From Burkholderiaceae bacterium (GTDB lineage Bacteria > Pseudomonadota > Gammaproteobacteria > Burkholderiales > Burkholderiaceae), in contig JAGWNU010000003.1 of assembly GCA_028871175.1 (NCBI GenBank), forward strand, positions 1 to 59,954: a stretch of 59,954 nucleotides of DNA, written 5' to 3'. How positions within the stretch are numbered: position 1 is the stretch's first letter; each line of letters begins with the position of its first letter. The notes under the pieces are model-generated. The model was not told the DNA's origin and ran no database searches. It saw only the letters and a program-made list of their open reading frames with translations. The translations under genes and the position numbers were made by a program. Below are positions 40,475 to 51,688 of this stretch, piece by piece.

Positions 40475-41707
40475 ATGACCACTTACCTCAATGCCGCCGA
40501 AGCTGCCGAGCGCCTGCGCGTCTCGCGCCCAACGCTGTACGCCTATGTGAGCCGCGGGCTGCTCGCGGCGTACCCGTCGCCCGACGGACGCGGCAGCCGC
40601 TACCGCGAGGCCGATGTGGCACGGCTGGCCGATCAGCGTTCCGGTGGACGGCGCCCGCGCCAGGTGGTGCGCCATGCGCTGGACTGGGGCCTGCCCGTCA
40701 TGGAATCGGCCATCACGCTCATCGATCACGGGCAGTTGTTCTACCGCGGCATGCCCGCCTTGGAATTGGCCAAACACGCCACGCTGGAAACCGTGGCGGC
40801 GCGGCTGTGGCAGTGCGAAGAAGCATCCGCGTTCAACGCCCCCGCGCCGGTATTACCGAAGAGCTGGTACGCGGCGCTCACGTCGCTGGCAGACGCAGAC
40901 ATCCGCCAACGCTGCATGGCGCTCTGCGCGCTTGCCTTGCCGGCGCTGGACGAGGCCGCGTGGCGGCAGGACGCTGCTCGCACGGCGCGCGATGCCGGCG
41001 CGCTGCTGCGCGTTGTGTTTGCCGCCATGCTCGGCCGCAAGCCAGATACCGCACCCGTACACCTGCAATGCCAGCAGGCATGGAATGTTGACGCGCACGC
41101 CGCCCAGGCCATCCGCGTCGCCTTGGTGCTGTGCGCCGATCACGAACTCAATGCCTCGAGCTTTGCGGCGCGCGTGGTCGCATCGACCGGCGCCAGCCTG
41201 GGCGCCGTGGTCAGCGCCGGGCTGGCCGCGCTCACCGGTGGCCGGCATGGCGGCACCACGGCGCGTGTGGAGGCGTTACTGGACGAGCTGGAAGGGGAGC
41301 GCTCCGTGACAACGGCATTGCGCCGACGGCTGGATCGCGGCGATACGCTGCCAGGCTTTGGCCACCCGCTGTATCGCCAGGCCGACCCGCGTGCGGATGC
41401 CATCCTGGCGCAGTTGCCGAAGACGGGCGCGGTGCGCAAGCGGCTGCAAACCGTGATGGATGCCGTGGCCGGGCTAACGGGCGATGGGCCATCGGTGGAT
41501 TTCGCGCTGGTGGCCACCCGGCGTGTGCTGGCGCTGCCGGAAGGTGCCGGCTTTGGCCTGTTTGCAGCGGGGCGTACGGCAGGGTGGATTGCACACGCGC
41601 TTGAGCAGCGCGCGGCAGGGCAGTTGATCCGCCCAAGAGCCGCCTATGTGGGGCCGATGCCAGCCGCGCCGGACACACCGGCGGGCCGCATCATTCGCGT
41701 GAGGTAA
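40475..41707 (+). CDS. Citrate synthase-like protein with N-terminal helix-turn-helix
   Basis: 410 residues from the ATG at 40475. Residues 1-55 are a MerR/excisionase-type DNA-binding domain (YLNAAEAAERLRVSRPTLYA, then GSRYREADVARLADQR). The remainder is a citrate synthase fold with the three catalytic positions present: H in CADHELNASSF, H in LPGFGHPLY and D in SVDFALVATR. It could be an active synthase that regulates itself, or a regulator that senses acyl-CoA or oxaloacetate. The divergent CoA-transferase fits either reading. Confidence 0.88.
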   Translation: MTTYLNAAEAAERLRVSRPTLYAYVSRGLLAAYPSPDGRGSRYREADVARLADQRSGGRRPRQVVRHALDWGLPVMESAITLIDHGQLFYRGMPALELAKHATLETVAARLWQCEEASAFNAPAPVLPKSWYAALTSLADADIRQRCMALCALALPALDEAAWRQDAARTARDAGALLRVVFAAMLGRKPDTAPVHLQCQQAWNVDAHAAQAIRVALVLCADHELNASSFAARVVASTGASLGAVVSAGLAALTGGRHGGTTARVEALLDELEGERSVTTALRRRLDRGDTLPGFGHPLYRQADPRADAILAQLPKTGAVRKRLQTVMDAVAGLTGDGPSVDFALVATRRVLALPEGAGFGLFAAGRTAGWIAHALEQRAAGQLIRPRAAYVGPMPAAPDTPAGRIIRVR

Positions 41708-41723
41708 CGACGCAGGCCGAGGG

Positions 41724-41978
41724 TCAGGCCTGCGGAATCTCGATCTTCACCTCCAGCACTTCCAGGTTGTCCTGGCGCTCGAGGTTGACCTTGATGTCGT
41801 CGTTGCCGATCTTCACGTACTTCGAAATTACGGCCACCAGCTCGCGTTGCAGTGCGGGCAGGTAGTCGGCCGGCGCACCGCCGCCGGTGCGTTCATGGGC
41901 GAGGATGATCTGCAGGCGTTCCTTGGCAACGCTTGCAGTCTTCTTCTTCTCGCCCAGCAGGAAAGACAGAATCGACAT
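41724..41978 (-). CDS. minE: Cell division topological specificity factor MinE
   Basis: 84 residues. The N-terminal membrane-targeting helix ([20 protein letters not shown]) is followed by the anti-MinCD segment [14 protein letters not shown] and a C-terminal dimer domain. MinE stimulates MinD ATPase and drives pole-to-pole oscillation. Last gene of minC-minD-minE, 12 bp after minD. Confidence 0.97.
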   Translation of the reverse strand: MSILSFLLGEKKKTASVAKERLQIILAHERTGGGAPADYLPALQRELVAVISKYVKIGNDDIKVNLERQDNLEVLEVKIEIPQA

Positions 41979-41990
41979 TGAGGCGTCTCC

Positions 41991-42809
41991 TTACTTGCCG
42001 CCGCCGAACAGGCGCTGCAGAAAACCGGGCTTGTTGTATTCGACGTAACGGAGTTCCTTCTCCTTGCCCAGGAAACGGTCGATCACGTCGTGGTAGGCGT
42101 TGGCCACGTCGGAGCCCTCCAGGTGGATGGCGGGCAGGCCCTGGTTGGATGCCTGCAGCACGGCTTCCGATTCCGGAATCACGCCGATCAGCTTGATGCG
42201 CAGGATTTCCTGGATGTCGCTCAGCGACAGCATCTCGCCTTCGGATACGCGCTTCGGGTTGTAGCGGGTGAGCAGCAGGTGTTCCTTGATCGGCTCCTTG
42301 CCTTCCACCGCGCGGCGCGACTTGGACGACAGGATGCCCAGGATGCGATCGGAGTCACGCACCGAAGACACTTCCGGGTTCGTCACCACGATGGCCTCGT
42401 CGGCAAAATACATCGCCATCAGAGCGCCCGATTCGATACCGGCCGGCGAATCGCAGACGATGTATTCGAAGCCCATTTCCTTCAGGCCTTCGATCACCTT
42501 CTCGACGCCTTCACGCGTAAGCGCATCTTTGTCGCGCGTCTGCGAGGCCGGGAGGATGAAGAGGTTTTCGCACTTCTTGTCCTTGATGAGGGCCTGGTTC
42601 AGGTTGGCCTCACCGTGGATCACGTTGATCAGGTCATACACGACGCGGCGCTCGCAGCCCATGATGAGGTCGAGGTTGCGCAGGCCGACGTCGAAGTCGA
42701 TGACGGCGGTCTTGTGGCCGCGCAGCGCAAGGCCGGCAGAGAACGCCGCACTGGTGGTCGTCTTGCCGACGCCGCCCTTGCCGGAGGTGACTACGATGAT
42801 CTTGGTCAT
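41991..42809 (-). CDS. minD: Septum site-determining ATPase MinD
   Basis: 272 residues. Deviant Walker A KGGVGKTTTSA (10-20), switch II region CDSPAGIESGALMAMYFADE and a C-terminal amphipathic membrane-targeting helix (GKEKELRYVEYNKPGFLQRL). MinD recruits MinC to the membrane and is displaced by MinE. Middle gene of the operon. Confidence 0.98.
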   Translation of the reverse strand: MTKIIVVTSGKGGVGKTTTSAAFSAGLALRGHKTAVIDFDVGLRNLDLIMGCERRVVYDLINVIHGEANLNQALIKDKKCENLFILPASQTRDKDALTREGVEKVIEGLKEMGFEYIVCDSPAGIESGALMAMYFADEAIVVTNPEVSSVRDSDRILGILSSKSRRAVEGKEPIKEHLLLTRYNPKRVSEGEMLSLSDIQEILRIKLIGVIPESEAVLQASNQGLPAIHLEGSDVANAYHDVIDRFLGKEKELRYVEYNKPGFLQRLFGGGK

Positions 42810-42853
42810 GGCTCGTATATCGAAAAGTTAAATCGCTCGGCGCACGGGGTGCG

Positions 42854-43624
42854 TCACTTCATCCGCAACGGTTCGAAAACCAGCGTGTTGTCCGCGAGCC
42901 GGACCTGCGCAGGCTTGCTGGCGTAGGCGTCGGGCCACGGGGTTTCGCCGGTGCGGTAGATGCCGGCGATGGAAATCAGTTGAGGCTCCAGGCACGTGCA
43001 GAAGATGCGCGCGTCCAGGTTGCCCTTCACGCCTGCCAGCGCGCGGCCGCGTAGCGAGGCATAGATGTAGATGTTGCCCTCGGCGATGACCTCGGCGCCG
43101 TCGCTCACCAGGTCGAGCACGACGAGGTCGCCACGCGCATAGATGCGCTGGCCCGAACGCAGGGGGCGATCGACGATCATCGTGCCGGGCTGCATGGCTA
43201 CGGCATCGGCGGCGGGAACGGCGGGAGCAGGGGCAGGTGCTTCTGCGGCTTGGGCGTGTTCGGGCGCATCCTGTGCGTCCTTGCCGTCCTTCTCACCGCG
43301 CGGGCGGCGGCCGTGGCTGTCGAGCAGTGGCAGGCCAAAGGCCTGGGCCCACTCGGCCTGCTCGGGGCTGGCCACCACGCCGATCGCGCGGGCACGCAGC
43401 GCGGTCAGGGTCTCCACCAAACGATCGATGGGCAGGCGCTCGTCTTCGGCCAGGCGGCGGACATCGATGGCGATCACGTCGTTGGAGAAAAACTCCGGCG
43501 TGTCGGCAAAGCGTCGCGTGAGTTCGGCGGCCAAGGCGTCCACGTCGGCGGTGCGCGGCGACAGCAGCAGGGCATCGACGGTGCCGCTGCGGATCTCGAA
43601 CAGCGGCGCTTTCTTCTGGGACAT
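42854..43624 (-). CDS. minC: Septum formation inhibitor MinC
   Basis: 256 residues. N-domain (about 1-105; [15 protein letters not shown]) inhibits FtsZ polymerisation. An Ala/Pro-rich linker (about 110-150) is followed by the C-terminal beta-helix ([20 protein letters not shown], then [20 protein letters not shown]) that dimerises and binds MinD. First gene of the min operon. Confidence 0.97.
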   Translation of the reverse strand: MSQKKAPLFEIRSGTVDALLLSPRTADVDALAAELTRRFADTPEFFSNDVIAIDVRRLAEDERLPIDRLVETLTALRARAIGVVASPEQAEWAQAFGLPLLDSHGRRPRGEKDGKDAQDAPEHAQAAEAPAPAPAVPAADAVAMQPGTMIVDRPLRSGQRIYARGDLVVLDLVSDGAEVIAEGNIYIYASLRGRALAGVKGNLDARIFCTCLEPQLISIAGIYRTGETPWPDAYASKPAQVRLADNTLVFEPLRMK

Positions 43625-43936
43625 AGAACGGCTACGCGGAAAAATGGTCTCATTCTAACGTTGTTGACGAAACGTCCCGGATTTTTTGGTGCGCCGACTC
43701 GTCCATCCGGCCGAGATCTGCAAGGGGCGCGCGTCTCGGCGCAGAAGGTTCACACGAACTTGTCATTCGCCGGTCACGGCTCCGTCACGCTCCCTCCCGA
43801 TACTCGCAGGTTCTGAGCCCCCGCGGCCCAGCCAGCAGTTCTCTCGTGTTGCGCAAACGATCGCGCGCGCGCCTCGGCAGTTCGTAGTCCGCAGTCTGTA
43901 GTTCCCATACCAAAAACGATTTTCAGGGAGAAGTTG
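43625..43936. other. Divergent spacer between minC and cpdB-like gene
   Basis: 312 bp, no gene supported. GTAGTCCGCAGTCTGTAGTTCC near 43886 contains a degenerate GTAGT direct repeat just upstream of the leader of the phosphodiesterase gene. No clear sigma70 hexamers stand out. Confidence 0.5.
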
Positions 43937-45985
<2,049 letters not shown>

Positions 45986-45998
45986 CCGGGAGCCGGCC

Positions 45999-46811
45999 AT
46001 GCCTTCTCTTCGTTCCACTTGGGCCACGGGGGGCGATGCCCCGGCCATCGAATCGCCGCGTCAATCGGTACCGATGCTGACGGTGGCCGCTGCCCTGGCG
46101 ATCGTGATTGCCGTCAGCGGGTGGGTGTCGCATACGCGGCAGACGCAGTACGTTGACGCCACGCAGTTGGAGGCGTGGCGGTCGATGGTGGTGCAGGCGA
46201 TGGAGCCCGAAGCGCTGCGTCAGCTACGTCAACTCGCGCGCAGCGGCTCTGTCGCTGCGCAATCCGCACTGGGTGAAGCCTTGCTCGGCGCGCACGACGG
46301 CACATTACGAAACGAAGGGATACGCTGGCTGGAGACAGCGGCACCAGGCGATGCGCGTGCCGAGCTTTCGCTAGGCAAGGCGTTGCTGCTGGGCACTGGC
46401 GGTGTGGCGCGCGATGATCCCCGCGCGCTGCAACTGCTGCGTCAATCCGCCGACAAGGGCAATGCCGCTGCCGCGTATTACCTCGGTGTGATGTATCGCA
46501 GCGGGTACGGCACGGCCATCGACACGACGCAGGCCGCCCACTGGTTTGATCGCGCCGCACGTCACGAAATTCCGGCCGCGATGTTCATGCTGGCCAATGC
46601 GTATCGTGACGGTGATGGCGTGCCGCGCGATGAAGCCCGCGCGCTGGCGCTGTACCAGGACGCCGCTGAACACGAATTGCCAGAAGCCGTGCAGGCGTTG
46701 GCGATGGCGTATCAGAACGGCGAACTCGGTCTCAAGCGCGACGACGCGGCGTACCACCAGCAGTGGATCGAAACGGCGCATGCGCTGAAGCATCCTGCAT
46801 TGGCGCCGTAA
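45999..46811 (+). CDS. Membrane-anchored Sel1-like repeat protein
   Basis: 270 residues. One N-terminal membrane helix (about 26-44, MLTVAAALAIVIAVSGWV), then four to five Sel1-type repeats (GNAAAAYYLGVMYRSGYGTA, then IPAAMFMLANAYRDGDGVPR and ELPEAVQALAMAYQNGELGL). Such solenoids mediate protein contacts at the envelope. It is 13 bp from cpdB and likely cotranscribed with it, but no direct role in nucleotide salvage is known. Confidence 0.88.
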   Translation: MPSLRSTWATGGDAPAIESPRQSVPMLTVAAALAIVIAVSGWVSHTRQTQYVDATQLEAWRSMVVQAMEPEALRQLRQLARSGSVAAQSALGEALLGAHDGTLRNEGIRWLETAAPGDARAELSLGKALLLGTGGVARDDPRALQLLRQSADKGNAAAAYYLGVMYRSGYGTAIDTTQAAHWFDRAARHEIPAAMFMLANAYRDGDGVPRDEARALALYQDAAEHELPEAVQALAMAYQNGELGLKRDDAAYHQQWIETAHALKHPALAP

Positions 46812-47038
46812 GCATCAACTTCATTCTTCTTCCGGCTGCTCTGCTTGCGCGATCCTCGCTGTCCTGGCGATGGATCGCGTTTGTCAATCGACTCCGTACG
46901 TTCTGCGCACACTAGCGGGCTCGCGACGGGAGTCCTGCACATCAGCACGTCCACCGTTTTCAGAATGGGACGATTCCTATCTACAGAAATTGCACGATGT
47001 GTTTTTATGTTGCCCGACAAAAACGAACGGAGCGACAC

Positions 47039-48043
47039 ATGCGTGCATGGAGCGCAAGGCTGGCAGCGGGCCTCATGTTAACCGCGGCAAAGGGCGCGCT
47101 TGCCTACACCTGTACCACGGTCACGACGAGCACTACCATCCAACCGCAAACGCTCGCGGTGCAGCGCGACCTTCCGGTCGGTGGGCTCATTGCGCAGGTG
47201 GTTTCCGATGTGGTGACGTCCTTCAAGTGCACCAACGAAGCGCCTGGGTTGACGTACCAGGAAGTAGGCTTCAAGGGATTTGGCACCTACGTTGGCGACT
47301 TCGACGGCAAGCGCGTTTGGAAAACCAACATTGACGGTATTGGCTATGCCGTCGGCGTTGGGATTGTGAATGGATGCGGTGCCGGCCTGGAACGATGGGT
47401 GGATGGAACCAACCCCGACAACCCGGATCACCGCCTCTATTGTGCGGCTAACGGCCCATTCAAGACACAACCCATGCAGCACAAGGCGTTGATCAATTTC
47501 TACAAGACGGCATCGAGTACGGGAACGGGCACGGTATCGGGCAAACTGATCGGTGCCTTCATCTTGAGGAACAACCAGAGCGCCTGGCAGACGGAATCCC
47601 AGTTCAGCATTGGCTCCGTTGCAGTGGAAAAGCTGTCGTGCACGTTGGGCAGTGCGGCAATCAATGTTCCGATGGGCAATGTACCTGTCAGCGCGTTCAA
47701 GGGTCCGGGGACAGCGCAACCCAGTTTTCGCGATCGAGCCTTCAGCATTCCGCTGACGTGCCCGAAGGGCGCCAGCATCAATCTGAAATTGGATGGCACG
47801 GCATATGACGCATCTCAAGGGATGCTGAAACTGGACTCGGAAGCCTCGAGTGCCACGGGCGTTGCGATACAAGTCCTCTATGACGATAAGCCCGTCGAGC
47901 TGGCGAAAAACTTCAAGTGGCAGACAACCGATGCGGAGGGCACTTACTCCATTCCACTCAAGGCGCGCTACGTGCAGACAGACAACAGCGTCACGCCGGG
48001 CGTTGCGAACGGTAGCGCCACCTTTACGCTCACCTATCAGTAA
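47039..48043 (+). CDS. Fimbrial adhesin / minor pilin-type protein, orphan
   Basis: 334 residues from the ATG at 47039, which follows CGGAG. Signal peptide to about A22 (AAKGALAYTC). The N-terminal ligand-binding-like domain has paired Cys residues. The C-terminal part fits a pilin domain with a Cys pair (KLSCTLGSAAINVPMGNVPV, then FSIPLTCPKGASINLKLDGT) and a final beta strand NGSATFTLTYQ for donor-strand exchange. Such adhesins normally close a chaperone-usher operon, but no usher or chaperone is near. Base composition is visibly lower in G/C than its neighbours. Confidence 0.86.
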   Translation: MRAWSARLAAGLMLTAAKGALAYTCTTVTTSTTIQPQTLAVQRDLPVGGLIAQVVSDVVTSFKCTNEAPGLTYQEVGFKGFGTYVGDFDGKRVWKTNIDGIGYAVGVGIVNGCGAGLERWVDGTNPDNPDHRLYCAANGPFKTQPMQHKALINFYKTASSTGTGTVSGKLIGAFILRNNQSAWQTESQFSIGSVAVEKLSCTLGSAAINVPMGNVPVSAFKGPGTAQPSFRDRAFSIPLTCPKGASINLKLDGTAYDASQGMLKLDSEASSATGVAIQVLYDDKPVELAKNFKWQTTDAEGTYSIPLKARYVQTDNSVTPGVANGSATFTLTYQ

Positions 48044-48058
48044 TTCCGCCCTGCCGTT

Positions 48059-49036
48059 TCAATAAAGCCCGCGGGTCTGGGCATGCAAACGCACCAGACC
48101 CAGCAGGGCATCCATCTGCGGTGTTGGCACACCCACGTGCTGCCCGATCTCCCGCACCGACGCCACCAGCGCGTCGATCTCCAGCGGACCACGCCCAGCT
48201 TCGGCATCCTGAAGCATCGATGTCTTGAACGCCCCGAGTTGCCGTGTCACCGCGCTGCGCTCTTCGCCACTCTGCGCAATCGGGCAGCCGACGCGCTCGC
48301 CGATCGCCTTCGCTTCTTCCATGATGGCCAGACAGAACGCCGCCACCTGCGGGTCATCCAGGATGCGATCGCACGTTGCACCCGTCAGTACCGACACCGG
48401 GTTCATCGTCATGTTGCCCCACAGCTTGAACCAGATGTCACGTTGAATCGCTTCGCTTTGTTCAACTTGCAGGCCAGCGCGCTCCAGCAGCGCACGGATG
48501 GCTTCAAGCCGTGGCGAGCGGCCGCCCGAGGGTTCTCCGAGAATCAAGCGCTTGCCGAACCCGTGGAGCACGTGTCCAGGCGCACAGGTCGAACACGTCA
48601 GATGCACCACGCAACCCAGCACATGCTTTGTCGGGATCGACTGCGCAATGCGGCCATGCGGGTCTACCGATCGCAAGCGCAAACCTTCCAGCGGTCCAGG
48701 CCGATCAAAGAACCACCAGGGCACCCCGTTCATGGCCACCACCACGCGGGTGTCTGGCCCGATGAGCGGCCCGATGGCACTGGCAACGCTGTCCATCGCA
48801 GGAGCCTTTACCGCAACGATGACCACGTCCTGCACGCCGAGCGCATGCGCGTCGTCGCGCGCGTCAACGGACACGCTGCGCGTGACACCGTCTTCTGTCA
48901 GGCGCAGTCCTTCGGTCTGCAATGCCTGGAGCGTCGCACCGCGTGCGAACACGTTGATCGGTTGACCGGTCAGCGCCAGCTTCGCGCCCAGGTAGCCGCC
49001 AACCGCTCCGGCGCCAACGATGCAGATGCGTGTCAT
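48059..49036 (-). CDS. panE: 2-dehydropantoate 2-reductase
   Basis: 325 residues. NADPH-binding glycine motif CIVGAGAVGGYLGAKLALTG at the N-terminus, then VKAPAMDS and the ketopantoate-reductase C-terminal helices with KLWGNMTMNPVSVLTGATCD, where the catalytic Lys and Asn are expected. It reduces 2-dehydropantoate to pantoate in CoA synthesis, or is a paralogue acting on a related ketoacid. Several paralogues occur in this genus. Confidence 0.9.
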   Translation of the reverse strand: MTRICIVGAGAVGGYLGAKLALTGQPINVFARGATLQALQTEGLRLTEDGVTRSVSVDARDDAHALGVQDVVIVAVKAPAMDSVASAIGPLIGPDTRVVVAMNGVPWWFFDRPGPLEGLRLRSVDPHGRIAQSIPTKHVLGCVVHLTCSTCAPGHVLHGFGKRLILGEPSGGRSPRLEAIRALLERAGLQVEQSEAIQRDIWFKLWGNMTMNPVSVLTGATCDRILDDPQVAAFCLAIMEEAKAIGERVGCPIAQSGEERSAVTRQLGAFKTSMLQDAEAGRGPLEIDALVASVREIGQHVGVPTPQMDALLGLVRLHAQTRGLY

Positions 49037-49151
49037 GGAGTCAGGCTCAGAAGAAGGAATCGATGCGATCGATGATGCGAGTCAGCGCTGGAAACCCGCC
49101 GTTATTTGCGCGAGCGCCCCGGTCATCGATCGTCATACCAGCCGTGCCCCG

Positions 49152-50090
49152 CTAGGGCAACTGGTTACGCAGGATCACCAGCCACTGCATGACCGAATTC
49201 GTGTAAGGGTCGATCTGGTTGGCATCATTGAGTTCCGTGATGCTCATTGAGGCGGATTGCTGCACGTTACCGCCGATGGATCTGACCTCATGACGCACCG
49301 GGTCCATTTCGACGACCAGGTCGCAGTGCATTGGCGTCACGCCTGCCCGGATCTCGGCCGGGTCGGACATGAAGCGATCGGCACCGCGGGCAGTACAGAT
49401 GAGGTCGCCGGGGCGCGGGACTGCCGGCGTGCGTTCAAGCACAAAGGCAGGATGCTTGAGGATGTGATCGCGCGCATCGGTCACATAGTCTGCATGCGTT
49501 GCGCCCGTCAGGAACTGGTCATTCTGCAGCCCGGCCTTGCGCATGATCCACGAGATGAACACGGCGGACCACGCCCAGCCGCCGGTGGTCAGTTGCTGGC
49601 AGGTTGGCGTCTTGCCGACGATGGCCCAATAGCGCCTGGCCAGCATGCAGCCGCGCGCGGTGGCTTCGCCGCCGCTGCCGTCCGGGTAACGCAGGCACGG
49701 TGCTGACGGCGATGCGGAGGTGGCTGCATCGGATTTGGGCAGCGGCATATCGGCGCCGGACTCATCGTCCGATGGCGCCGCAACGGGATTGTCGCTGGCC
49801 AGCCATTGGCCTTGCGGTTGGTCGGGGAAGCCACCACCGGCGACGCAATACGTATCGTCACGGCCAACGCGCACCACCTGCCGCCCCCAGCGGTCCCATT
49901 CGGTCAGCGCGATCTCGATCATCTTCTGACGCGGTGTGGCGCCGGGCGTTGTCTGCACGACCTCGTTGTCGGGCAGCGGTTCGGCTTGCGGCCGCGCAGG
50001 GGGCGTCGTGCAGCCCGCCATCCAGAAGACCGGGGCGATGAAGACAACCGGAAGAACAACACGCAGAACGCGCTGTAAGCGGCGGAACAT
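49152..50090 (-). CDS. DUF2272 lipoprotein
   Basis: 312 residues from the ATG at 50090 (MFRRLQRVLRVVLPVVFIAP). Signal anchor with lipobox MAGC. The DUF2272 core has ALTEWDRWGRQVVRVGRDD, GWAWSAVFISWIMRKAGL, HADYVTDARDHIL and RPGDLICTARGADRF, a layout that recalls NlpC/P60-CHAP-like folds. A cell-wall or surface amidase-like role is possible, but unproven. A GG-type site precedes the chosen start. Confidence 0.87.
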   Translation of the reverse strand: MFRRLQRVLRVVLPVVFIAPVFWMAGCTTPPARPQAEPLPDNEVVQTTPGATPRQKMIEIALTEWDRWGRQVVRVGRDDTYCVAGGGFPDQPQGQWLASDNPVAAPSDDESGADMPLPKSDAATSASPSAPCLRYPDGSGGEATARGCMLARRYWAIVGKTPTCQQLTTGGWAWSAVFISWIMRKAGLQNDQFLTGATHADYVTDARDHILKHPAFVLERTPAVPRPGDLICTARGADRFMSDPAEIRAGVTPMHCDLVVEMDPVRHEVRSIGGNVQQSASMSITELNDANQIDPYTNSVMQWLVILRNQLP

Positions 50091-50233
50091 GGCGGATGGG
50101 AAAGGGATGGCCTGACGGGGAGACAGGCCGTCCGACGTGGTACGCCCGTGCTGCGGGCAGTTCACGCATGCAGAGGCATGCCACGTCGTTGGCGATGACC
50201 AGGGGAATCGGTCACGCCACGGTTGTCATCAAC

Positions 50234-50512
50234 TCAGGCGTTGACAGCGTCCTTGAACTTCTGGCCGGCCTTGAACTTGACCGTCTTGGCAGCTTCGACC
50301 TTGATCTCTTCACCGGTGCGCGGGTTGCGGGCCATCCGTTCGGCGCGCTCGCCCTGGCTGAAGGTACCAAAGCCGATGAGGCTGACCGCATCGCCCTTGC
50401 CAACGGATTCCATGATGGCTTGCAGCGTCACGTTCAGTGCCTGCTCGGCCTTGGCCTTGGTCAGACCGTCTACGCCGCTGGCGATGGCGTCGATCAGTTC
50501 GGTTTTCGTCAT
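50234..50512 (-). CDS. hupB: HU-family DNA-binding protein
   Basis: 92 residues from the ATG at 50512 (MTKTELIDAIASGVDGLTKA). The beta-arm motif GFGTFSQGERAERMARNPRT is complete, with the intercalating Pro in RNPRTGEE. HU bends and compacts DNA as a dimer. It lies next to the DnaA-box region at 50.8-51.0 kb. AAGGGAG is upstream of the start. Confidence 0.96.
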   Translation of the reverse strand: MTKTELIDAIASGVDGLTKAKAEQALNVTLQAIMESVGKGDAVSLIGFGTFSQGERAERMARNPRTGEEIKVEAAKTVKFKAGQKFKDAVNA

Positions 50513-50822
50513 TGCTTGACTCCCTTCAAGAGTAGATAAAACACACATCAGAGCCTCCGGGGGATGGCTCCAAGGGCGACATGATACCGGCATGCGATCT
50601 GCACCGGCACGTGAGCTTTGTAACGACACATGGAGCGCAGGTTCCGCAAACCCGCATGGCGCTTGCGTTGCGAGGTGATCCCATCACATCGATAGAGGGG
50701 GTGAGGTGCCGTGTCTTGCTTGCCTGGCACGTTCGTCAATGGGATCGACGCATGTCGATTGACGGGTTTACCTTTTTCTTTATGTATACAGATAGTAGTA
50801 GTAGATAACGGTGGACAGTTTC

Positions 50823-50831
50823 TGTGGATAA
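50823..50831 (-). promoter_or_regulatory. DnaA box (perfect consensus)
   Basis: TGTGGATAA, the complement of TTATCCACA. It is preceded by a near match (AGTAGATAA). Confidence 0.75.
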
Positions 50832-51004
50832 CCTCAAAAAACGCTTTGCATTCAGTGGTTTGTCGCAAGCAAAACCGCTGGTACAGCGTGTGCCCCGACG
50901 TGGATGACTTGCGGGTTTCGCCAAACCCCCCGTTCGGGACCGGTTCAGTTGTGCCCACACCGTCGACAGGGGAGCCACAGTCAGCCCACATGCTTTGCCG
51001 GTGG

Positions 51005-51035
51005 TTATCCACAGCGCAGCGCCCGGTTATCCACA
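51005..51035 (+). promoter_or_regulatory. Two perfect DnaA boxes
   Basis: TTATCCACA at 51005-51013 and again at 51027-51035, same orientation, 22 bp apart (about two helical turns), 104 bp upstream of the SET-domain gene. Confidence 0.78.
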
Positions 51036-51138
51036 TTGCAGGGCCGTTCGCCGCGCCGCAGACGTGTCGGGACGCCATGCTTTTGGTGTAGGCTCACGGC
51101 TTCGTTGATCGACGTTCCCTGCCTGGTTTCAGACGCCC

Positions 51139-51681
51139 ATGACACGCTTGTCCCCCGATGCCAAATCTGTTCTGGCTGACCTGTCGCCTGTGCCGGAAGC
51201 GCCGGCCAAGGTGCGCCGCCGCGATCGGATCGAGGTGCGCGAGTCCGGCGTGCACGGGCGGGGCGTCTACGCCGTTGCACCGATCGCCAAGGGCAAGAAG
51301 ATCATTGAGTACAAGGGCGAGCACATCTCGTGGAAAGAGGCGCTGCGCCGTCATCCGCACGACCCGTCCGACCCGAACCACACGTTCTATTTCAGCCTGG
51401 AAGATGGCAGCGTGATCGACGCCAAACACGGCGGCAACCGCGCGCGCTGGATCAACCATGCCTGCAAGCCGAACTGCGAAGCGCGCGAGGAGGATGGCCG
51501 CGTGTTCATTCACGCGCTGCGCGATATCAAACCCGGCGAAGAGCTCTTCTATGACTACGGTCTCGTCATCGAAGGGCGCCAGACCAAGGCGCTGAAGGAG
51601 CAGTTTGCATGCCGCTGCGGCGCCAAGAAGTGCCGTGGCACGATGCTTGCCCCGCCTGAAAAGAAGAACCGGAAGAAGTAA
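51139..51681 (+). CDS. SET-domain lysine methyltransferase
   Basis: 180 residues. The SET domain spans about 28-150: ESGVHGRGVYAVAPIAKGKK, YFSLEDGSVIDAKHGGNRAR, RWINHACKPNCEA (the pseudoknot NHxCxPN motif) and GEELFYDYG (the ELxxDY motif). A post-SET Cys cluster follows (FACRCGAKKCRGTM). All catalytic elements of a eukaryote-like protein lysine methyltransferase are present. The bacterial substrate is unknown. It sits near an HU gene, a possible target, though that is inference. Confidence 0.93.
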   Translation: MTRLSPDAKSVLADLSPVPEAPAKVRRRDRIEVRESGVHGRGVYAVAPIAKGKKIIEYKGEHISWKEALRRHPHDPSDPNHTFYFSLEDGSVIDAKHGGNRARWINHACKPNCEAREEDGRVFIHALRDIKPGEELFYDYGLVIEGRQTKALKEQFACRCGAKKCRGTMLAPPEKKNRKK

Positions 51682-51688
51682 GACGGCC

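Larger units (their letters stand above)
50513..51138. other. Divergent region upstream of hupB and SET gene, DnaA-box rich
   Basis: 626 bp with no supported gene. It contains an AT-rich patch (50771-50810, including TATGTATACAGATAGTAGTA) and three perfect DnaA boxes listed separately. No rep, parAB or dnaA gene is present in the window. Confidence 0.6.

Noticed and set aside
50771-51035. Main replication origin
   Set aside because: Only three boxes, no dnaA/dnaN or rep/par genes nearby; kept only as a DnaA-box cluster.
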